Source: Prevotellaceae bacterium UBA1726
GTDB taxonomy: Bacteria; Bacteroidota; Bacteroidia; Bacteroidales; Bacteroidaceae
DNA: 10,025 bases
Assembly: GCA_002316005.1 (NCBI GenBank)
Contig: DCIM01000001.1
Coordinates: 5,858 to 15,882, forward strand
Direction of reading: 5' to 3'
Part shown: positions 5,415-10,025 of the stretch, one piece after another
Position numbering within the stretch: position 1 is the stretch's first letter
Layout: each line of letters starts with the position of its first letter
Made by a program: the position numbers and the translations under genes
Notes under the pieces: model-generated
What the model was told of the DNA's origin: nothing
Databases searched by the model: none
The model's input: only the letters and a program-made list of their open reading frames with translations

Positions 5415-7636
5415 TGAACTATTCCGAGTTGCTCAATCCGTCTCAGTTGGCGGCAGTAGAGAATACTGATGGTGCTTCTGTCATTGTAGCAGGAGCAGGG
5501 TCTGGTAAGACCAGGGTGCTGACCTATAAAGTGGCATATCTGATTGAACAGGGTATTCCTGCTGACAACATACTGGCCCTGACTTTTACTAACAAGGCAG
5601 CCAGGGAGATGAAGAGCAGAATCTCGGATGTAGTGGGTTATAGAGAGAGCCGTCCAATATGGATGGGTACTTTTCATTCGATTTTTTCAAGGATATTGCG
5701 GATTGAGGCTGACAAGATCGGCTTCACTCCGCAATTTACTATTTATGACACACAGGATACAAAGAGTGTCGTAAAGGGCATCATCAAGGAATTGGGACTT
5801 GACGAGAAAACCTATAAACCAAGCACCGTCCAGAACAGGATATCAAGTGCCAAAAACAATATGTACAGTTGGCGCGAATATGGAGCAAGCAAGGAGGTGA
5901 GGTTGCAAGATAACAACCGAAACATGCCTTCGATGGCTACTATATACGAGAGATATCAGAAGAAGTTGGAACAGAACAACGCTATGGATTTTGATGATTT
6001 GCTGATGAAGACTGCAGAACTGTTTAGCAGAAATCCTGAGGTGTTGGAGTATTATCAGGACAGGTTCCAGTATATCCTTGTGGATGAGTATCAGGATACC
6101 AACAGGGTGCAGCACCAGATAGTGATGATGCTGGCGAAGAAATATGGCAATGTCTGTGTTGTGGGTGATGATGCACAGAGTATCTATTCGTTCAGAGGGG
6201 CTGAGATAGAAAATATCTTGTCGTTCAGAAACCAGTTCGCTGGGTGTAAGTTGTTCAAACTTGAGCAGAATTACCGCTCTACCCAGACTATAGTCAATGC
6301 GGCTAACTCGTTGATAGCAAAGAATAGCCGCCAAATACGCAAGAATGTATTCAGCAAACAGGAGGTCGGGAAGAAAATACGCGTGAGGGAGAATATTGAT
6401 GACCTAAGCGAGGCAAAATATGTATGCGATGAGATAGAAAAGGCTGTTGAGAGGAGATATACAGATTATAAAGATGTAGCAGTGCTTTACAGAACCAATG
6501 CCCAGAGTAGAGTGTTGGAGGATGCTTGCCGCAGGATGAGGATACCGTATAAGATTTATGGCGGTCTCTCTTTCTATCAGCGAAAAGAAATCAAGGATGT
6601 CATAGCATATCTGCGACTGATAATAAACCATGAAGACAGCGAGGCTTTAAAGAGGATTATCAATGTGCCTGCAAGAGGAATAGGTGCCACAACTCTGCAA
6701 AAGCTGGTTGACGCAAAGAATGCTTTTCCTCAAGTAGATACGATTGAGTTATTGAAGAATCCGAACGAATATGGTGTGGGGCTGAATAAAGGGGCAGAGA
6801 AGAAGGTGGCCGATTTCGGCATGTTGATAGAACGGTTTGGCAAGATGGTGGATGATGGGCAAGATGCATACTCTGTTGTGGATAATGTGGTGATGGATAG
6901 CGGGTTGATGAAAGATGCAGTGACGGATCTGTCTATTGAGGGGATATCGAGAAAAGAGAATCTGCAGGAGTTTGTCAGTTCGGTGCATGAGTTTTGCGAT
7001 AAAAGGGTCAATGATGGTGAGACAGAAATTGGCTTGGGTGAGTTTCTGAGTGAAGTGGCATTGATAACAGATCAGGATAACCAGCAGAACGAGAACACTG
7101 ATACAATAACTCTGATGACCATGCACTCCGCCAAGGGCTTGGAGTTTGCGTATGTATATATTGTAGGATTGGAAGAGCAGTTGATGCCGAGCGTAATGGC
7201 AATGACTCCAAGAGATATTGAGGAGGAGAGACGATTGATGTATGTTGCAGTGACGAGAGCCAAGGAGGTGTGCACCATCAGTTATGCCCAAAGCAGATTT
7301 CTCAATGGTCAGCATACCTATCCTAAGCCAAGCAGATTCATTGATGATATAAACGAAGAATATCTTGAGAGAACAGGCAGAATAAGGTCGTTTCGACCAC
7401 AGCCAGAGATACGATTTGTGGCAAAATCGACGGAAAAGAAGCCAGAGAAAGTGGTCAGCGATGAGATAGTTATGGAGGTCGCTGTTGGAATGCGAGTAAG
7501 GCATAGTAAGTTTGGAGATGGCACCGTGACGGAAGCACAAGGGGCTGGAGACAATGCCAGAGCAAAGGTGCTATTCGACGAAGTGGGTGAAAAGACCTTG
7601 ATATTGAAGTTTGCGCGATTGAATTTGTTGCAATAA
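5414..7636 (+). CDS. pcrA: ATP-dependent DNA helicase PcrA/UvrD family
   Basis: This superfamily 1A 3'-5' helicase works in nucleotide excision repair, mismatch repair and removal of proteins from DNA. All motifs are intact in the 740 residues: LNPSQLAAV (Q motif), GAGSGKT at 27-33 (Walker A), LALTFTNKAA (Ia), GTFHS (Ib), DEYQDT at 224-229 (Walker B), GDDAQSIYSFRG at 251-262 (III), EQNYRST at 284-290 (IV), MHSAKGLEF from 570 (V) and VAVTRA at 611-616 (VI). The C-terminal end (about 691-740, VGMRVRHSKFGDGTV) is the Tudor-like domain that binds RNA polymerase in PcrA and UvrD. It starts at the TAATG overlap with asnS and lacks its own Shine-Dalgarno sequence, which points to translational coupling. 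No strong terminator follows. RecBCD/AddA-type nuclease domains are absent. UvrD and PcrA names are used interchangeably for such proteins. Confidence 0.96.
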   Translation: MNYSELLNPSQLAAVENTDGASVIVAGAGSGKTRVLTYKVAYLIEQGIPADNILALTFTNKAAREMKSRISDVVGYRESRPIWMGTFHSIFSRILRIEADKIGFTPQFTIYDTQDTKSVVKGIIKELGLDEKTYKPSTVQNRISSAKNNMYSWREYGASKEVRLQDNNRNMPSMATIYERYQKKLEQNNAMDFDDLLMKTAELFSRNPEVLEYYQDRFQYILVDEYQDTNRVQHQIVMMLAKKYGNVCVVGDDAQSIYSFRGAEIENILSFRNQFAGCKLFKLEQNYRSTQTIVNAANSLIAKNSRQIRKNVFSKQEVGKKIRVRENIDDLSEAKYVCDEIEKAVERRYTDYKDVAVLYRTNAQSRVLEDACRRMRIPYKIYGGLSFYQRKEIKDVIAYLRLIINHEDSEALKRIINVPARGIGATTLQKLVDAKNAFPQVDTIELLKNPNEYGVGLNKGAEKKVADFGMLIERFGKMVDDGQDAYSVVDNVVMDSGLMKDAVTDLSIEGISRKENLQEFVSSVHEFCDKRVNDGETEIGLGEFLSEVALITDQDNQQNENTDTITLMTMHSAKGLEFAYVYIVGLEEQLMPSVMAMTPRDIEEERRLMYVAVTRAKEVCTISYAQSRFLNGQHTYPKPSRFIDDINEEYLERTGRIRSFRPQPEIRFVAKSTEKKPEKVVSDEIVMEVAVGMRVRHSKFGDGTVTEAQGAGDNARAKVLFDEVGEKTLILKFARLNLLQ

Positions 7637-7686
7637 GATATTGTAATATAGTGGATTATGTGAGTGGTGATAAAAAGATGAAAAAA

Positions 7687-7704
7687 AGTCATGAAAAAAT
7701 GACT
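7687..7704. promoter_or_regulatory. Inverted repeat upstream of the yraN -7 element, possible operator
   Basis: AGTCAT (7687-7692) and ATGACT (7699-7704) form a perfect 6-bp inverted repeat around GAAAAA. The right arm ends 19 bases before the -7 box at 7724, where a -33 element would be expected. No T-run follows, so it is a poor terminator for pcrA. A repressor or activator site is one reading; chance in an A-rich region is another. Confidence 0.35.
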
Positions 7705-7723
7705 GAAACCAAGAAAAAAGTCG

Positions 7724-7731
7724 TACCTTTG
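7724..7731 (+). promoter_or_regulatory. Bacteroidetes-type -7 promoter element for yraN-tauE-yifB
   Basis: TACCTTTG matches TAnnTTTG exactly and is followed by C, identical in these nine bases to the folP element. Transcription would start near 7738, leaving a leader of about 50 bases before the yraN ATG at 7787. No good -33 TTG is present; CTG at 7703-7705 is the nearest candidate, within the inverted repeat. Confidence 0.65.
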
Positions 7732-7786
7732 CGCTGTCAAAACAACCGAGAAATATTTTTTTGTTTTACAAACCACCTAGAACATT

Positions 7787-8179
7787 ATGGAAGCAAATCA
7801 GAAAGTCCAGCGCAGCCAGGCGTTAGGCAAATTCGGAGAAACCATGGCCTGCAGTTATCTGACAGAGTTAGGTTATTCAATTGAAGAGAGAAACTTCAGA
7901 TTTCATCACAAAGAGTTAGACATTATCGCAAAAGATCGGGACGTATATGTAATTGTAGAAGTCAAGACCCGGTCGGCCAGACCTTTGTTTGGTGCTTCGC
8001 GCAGTCTCAACCGGCAAAAGATCTGCAACGTCACAGCAGCGGGATTTGCCTATGCGCAAAGCCATAAGCCAAATGGTGGGGTGAGATTCGATGCTGTGAT
8101 ATGTCAGCAAAACATCGATGGCAGTTTCACCATAACGCATGAGAAGAATGCTTTCTATGCGCCATGGAGAACGGTATAA
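7787..8179 (+). CDS. yraN: YraN/UPF0102 family protein, restriction-endonuclease-like fold
   Basis: The 130-residue product matches the UPF0102 family in length and pattern: GKFGETMACSYLTELGY with E18, then KELDIIAKD with D45, then VIVEVKTRS with E58 and K60. The last two blocks form a D-x(n)-ExK arrangement like the PD-(D/E)xK nuclease core. The family resembles archaeal Holliday-junction resolvases and is suspected to act in DNA recombination or repair, but its biochemical role is poorly established. The first acidic block reads KELDIIA where GEIDLIA is common, a mild change. No signal peptide or membrane segment is seen. It has its own promoter match and leads a run with the TauE/SafE gene (11 bases later) and yifB. 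In other bacteria yraN often lies beside yifB/comM and dprA. Confidence 0.92.
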   Translation: MEANQKVQRSQALGKFGETMACSYLTELGYSIEERNFRFHHKELDIIAKDRDVYVIVEVKTRSARPLFGASRSLNRQKICNVTAAGFAYAQSHKPNGGVRFDAVICQQNIDGSFTITHEKNAFYAPWRTV

Positions 8180-8190
8180 CATAGAGGATT

Positions 8191-8910
8191 ATGATGTATC
8201 TTGTATTGGCGATAGTAGGACTCATTGCAGGACTATTATCTGGCTCAGTTGGGTTTGGCGGAGGAATGGTGCTTCTGCCAGTTATTACATATTTCTATGG
8301 AATAGAGGTGGCTGTGCCTGTCTCTACCATAGCCCAGTTAATGAGCAATCTGTCACGAGCAGTGATAGGCCGCAAGAGTATTGACTGGAAAGCAGCAGGA
8401 AGGTTTCTTGTGCTTGCAATACCTTTTACTGCCCTTGGTGCCGTAGGCTTTGCCAAAGTGCCTAAGGTACCTATGACAGTGACATTGTGTGTGGGATTGA
8501 TTGTCTTTGCCATCATGAAATTGAAGGGAAAGATGAAACTTCCTCATAAACCAGCGACTATGATAATAGGAGGAGGCGTCACTGGATTGATTAATGGGCT
8601 TTTGGGTATTTCGGGACCACTCAGCAGTGCCGTCTTTCTGACATTGGAATTGGCGCCTGTGTCATATATTGCCAGCGAAGCAACGGCAGCCGCTGTGATG
8701 CACATTGTCAAGATAATTGTCTATGGCAAGTTGTCGCTGATGAGTTGGGAAATACTCCTCAGCGGATTGTTCATTGGCGCTGCGATGATGGTAGGCAACT
8801 ATCTGTCGATGAAATTGATACATAATGTAGATAAAAAGAAATACCAGAAGATAGTGGCGATAGTGATGATAGCCGTTTCAGTATGGATGATTATTACGAA
8901 CATCAGGTAG
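8191..8910 (+). CDS. TauE/SafE family membrane protein, probable anion exporter
   Basis: The 239-residue product is strongly hydrophobic, with about seven or eight membrane segments. It shows the two-fold repeat of the family: GLIAGLLSGSVGFGGG in the first membrane segment and GGVTGLINGLLGISGP at the start of the second half. Family members move sulfite, sulfoacetate or other small organosulfur or organic anions across the inner membrane. The substrate cannot be told from sequence, and the neighbours give no sulfur-metabolism context. Two start codons lie side by side (8191 and 8194). The purine block AGAGGA at 8183-8188 sits 2 bases before the first and 5 before the second, so 8194 may be used. 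It is 11 bases after yraN and 25 before yifB, which suggests co-transcription. Confidence 0.9.
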   Translation: MMYLVLAIVGLIAGLLSGSVGFGGGMVLLPVITYFYGIEVAVPVSTIAQLMSNLSRAVIGRKSIDWKAAGRFLVLAIPFTALGAVGFAKVPKVPMTVTLCVGLIVFAIMKLKGKMKLPHKPATMIIGGGVTGLINGLLGISGPLSSAVFLTLELAPVSYIASEATAAAVMHIVKIIVYGKLSLMSWEILLSGLFIGAAMMVGNYLSMKLIHNVDKKKYQKIVAIVMIAVSVWMIITNIR

Positions 8911-8935
8911 AATATTTATTAATCCACTTATTATT

Positions 8936-10025
8936 ATGCTAGTAAAAGTTTATGCAGCAGCCTTGATTGGAATTAATGCATTAGAGGTAACAATTGAAGT
9001 GAACGACACAATTGGCAGTGGGGGAGCACTGGTCGGTCTGCCAGACAAGGCAGTTACTGAGAGTAGGGAACGAATTTTTTCAGCCCTGAAACATAACAAA
9101 CTGCCAATTCCATTACATCCCCAGGTGATAAACATGGCTCCTGCTGATGTGAAGAAAGAAGGCTCTGTCTATGATCTCCCGCTTGCCATTGGCATGATGG
9201 CGGCAGAAGGAGTGTTGCTTGAAGAAAAATTGCAGCAATATATGATTATGGGAGAATTGTCTTTGGATGGTTCTCTCAATCCTATACATGGAGCATTGCC
9301 TATTGCCTTGATGGCCAAGGAGAAAGGATATAAGGGATTGATATTGCCTGTTGGTAATGGAAGGGAGGCAGCAGTTGTTGGAGGTATAGATATTATTGCG
9401 GCAGAGAATATAGTGGATGTGTTCTCATTCCTGACGGGGGAAAGGGATCTGGAGCCAGTGAAGTTGGATATTGCAAGGGAATTTGGTGCTCAATATGAAA
9501 ACTTTGGGGTGGATTTCAGCGAAGTGAGAGGCCAGGAATCCGTGAAGCGTGCCATGGAAGTTGCGGCAGCGGGAGGACACAATATCTTGATGGTTGGTCC
9601 TCCAGGTGCAGGAAAGAGTATGATGAGTAAGCGTTTTGCTACTATATTGCCTCCTCTGACTCTGGAGGAGTCGCTCGAGACGACAAAGATACATTCAGTT
9701 GCAGGAAAGATGGAGAATGGTGCGGGATTGATAACCCGCCGGCCATTCCGTAATCCACATCATACAATAAGTATGACTGCTCTCGTGGGTGGTGGCAGTA
9801 TACCACAGCCAGGCGAGATTTCTCTGGCGCATAATGGTGTGCTGTTCCTTGATGAGTTGCCTGAGTTTAAGCGCAGTGTGCTCGAAGTTATGAGACAACC
9901 ATTAGAGGATAGAAAAATTGTGGTTGCCAGAACCAAGATGAGCGTCGAGTATCCAGCATCTTTCATGCTTGTAGCCTCAATGAACCCATGCCCATGTGGA
10001 TATCATAATGATCCTACGCACAAGT
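8936..10025 (+). CDS. yifB: YifB/ComM-family AAA+ ATPase (Mg-chelatase-like), 3' end beyond the window
   Basis: An uninterrupted frame of 363 codons runs off the window end; the family is usually about 510 residues, so roughly 150 are missing. Residues about 20-150 form the N-terminal Lon-like (ChlI) domain, beginning GSGGALVGLPDKAVTESRERI and including VKKEGSVYDLPLAIGMMA. The AAA+ module follows: VRGQESVKRAMEVAAAGGHN, Walker A GPPGAGKS at 221-228, RPFRNPHHTIS, Walker B VLFLDELPEF with D306-E307, and ASMNPCPCGY (N350) near the edge with the conserved cysteine pair. ComM of Vibrio cholerae is a hexameric branch-migration helicase that helps integrate incoming DNA during transformation. A similar recombination role is inferred here, though YifB function in this phylum is not established. 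There is no Shine-Dalgarno sequence, and the start gives a normal family N-terminus (MLVKVYAAALIGINA). Confidence 0.94.
   Translation, partial: MLVKVYAAALIGINALEVTIEVNDTIGSGGALVGLPDKAVTESRERIFSALKHNKLPIPLHPQVINMAPADVKKEGSVYDLPLAIGMMAAEGVLLEEKLQQYMIMGELSLDGSLNPIHGALPIALMAKEKGYKGLILPVGNGREAAVVGGIDIIAAENIVDVFSFLTGERDLEPVKLDIAREFGAQYENFGVDFSEVRGQESVKRAMEVAAAGGHNILMVGPPGAGKSMMSKRFATILPPLTLEESLETTKIHSVAGKMENGAGLITRRPFRNPHHTISMTALVGGGSIPQPGEISLAHNGVLFLDELPEFKRSVLEVMRQPLEDRKIVVARTKMSVEYPASFMLVASMNPCPCGYHNDPTHK

Noticed and set aside
6749..7540. 263-codon open frame on the minus strand opposite pcrA
   Set aside because: It lies wholly inside the well-supported pcrA gene, shows no recognisable motif and has a composition typical of antisense translation.
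7638..7649. ATATT-GT-AATAT hairpin as a pcrA terminator
   Set aside because: The stem is short, AT-only and has a two-base loop with no T-run after it.
7651..7884. 77-codon open frame upstream of and overlapping yraN
   Set aside because: It contains the inverted repeat and the -7 box of yraN and overlaps the yraN start in another frame; the protein looks like chance sequence.

Overview
The window looks like ordinary chromosome from a member of the Bacteroidota, most likely the order Bacteroidales and possibly Prevotellaceae. Three things support this. Four good matches to the Bacteroidetes -7 promoter element TAnnTTTG lie at sensible distances from starts. Shine-Dalgarno sequences are mostly absent and replaced by A/T-rich leaders. 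There is also a lipoprotein of the GldK/PorK family, which is specific to this phylum. The genus is an inference from gene content and cannot be settled from the sequence alone.

Layout. At the left edge rpsT (ribosomal protein S20, plus strand) has its own promoter. It faces a minus-strand pair, folP (dihydropteroate synthase) followed by a nitrilase-superfamily amidase of the YafV/omega-amidase type. A two-way hairpin terminator separates rpsT from the amidase gene, and a four-copy 9-bp TCTAGA repeat overlaps the amidase stop codon. From about 2050 to 2278 there is a divergent regulatory region. It holds the leftward folP promoter, a 7-bp tandem repeat in the folP leader, T and A tracts, and the rightward promoter of the GldK/PorK-like lipoprotein gene. 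That gene ends in a strong terminator. Next come asnS (asparaginyl-tRNA synthetase) and pcrA (UvrD-family helicase), which overlap by one base (TAATG) and are probably translationally coupled. A promoter at about 7724 then starts a rightward run of yraN (UPF0102, nuclease-fold protein), a TauE/SafE-family membrane protein and yifB/comM (AAA+ Mg-chelatase-like protein, cut off by the window end).

How the genes work together. Most are housekeeping: translation (rpsT, asnS), folate synthesis (folP), probable metabolite repair (amidase) and genome maintenance (pcrA, and possibly yraN and yifB). The least ordinary gene is the GldK/PorK-like lipoprotein. It has a formylglycine-generating-enzyme fold whose catalytic cysteines are replaced, a long insertion with an EF-hand-like loop, and no gldL/M/N partner next to it. 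The yraN to yifB cluster recalls the yraN-comM-dprA neighbourhood of other bacteria, here with a transporter gene in between.

I see no CRISPR array, insertion sequence, prophage, tRNA or rRNA gene, or recognisable defence system. I did not find a convincing new biological system. The points worth a second look are the short tandem repeats, the stand-alone GldK-like protein and the yraN-tauE-yifB arrangement.
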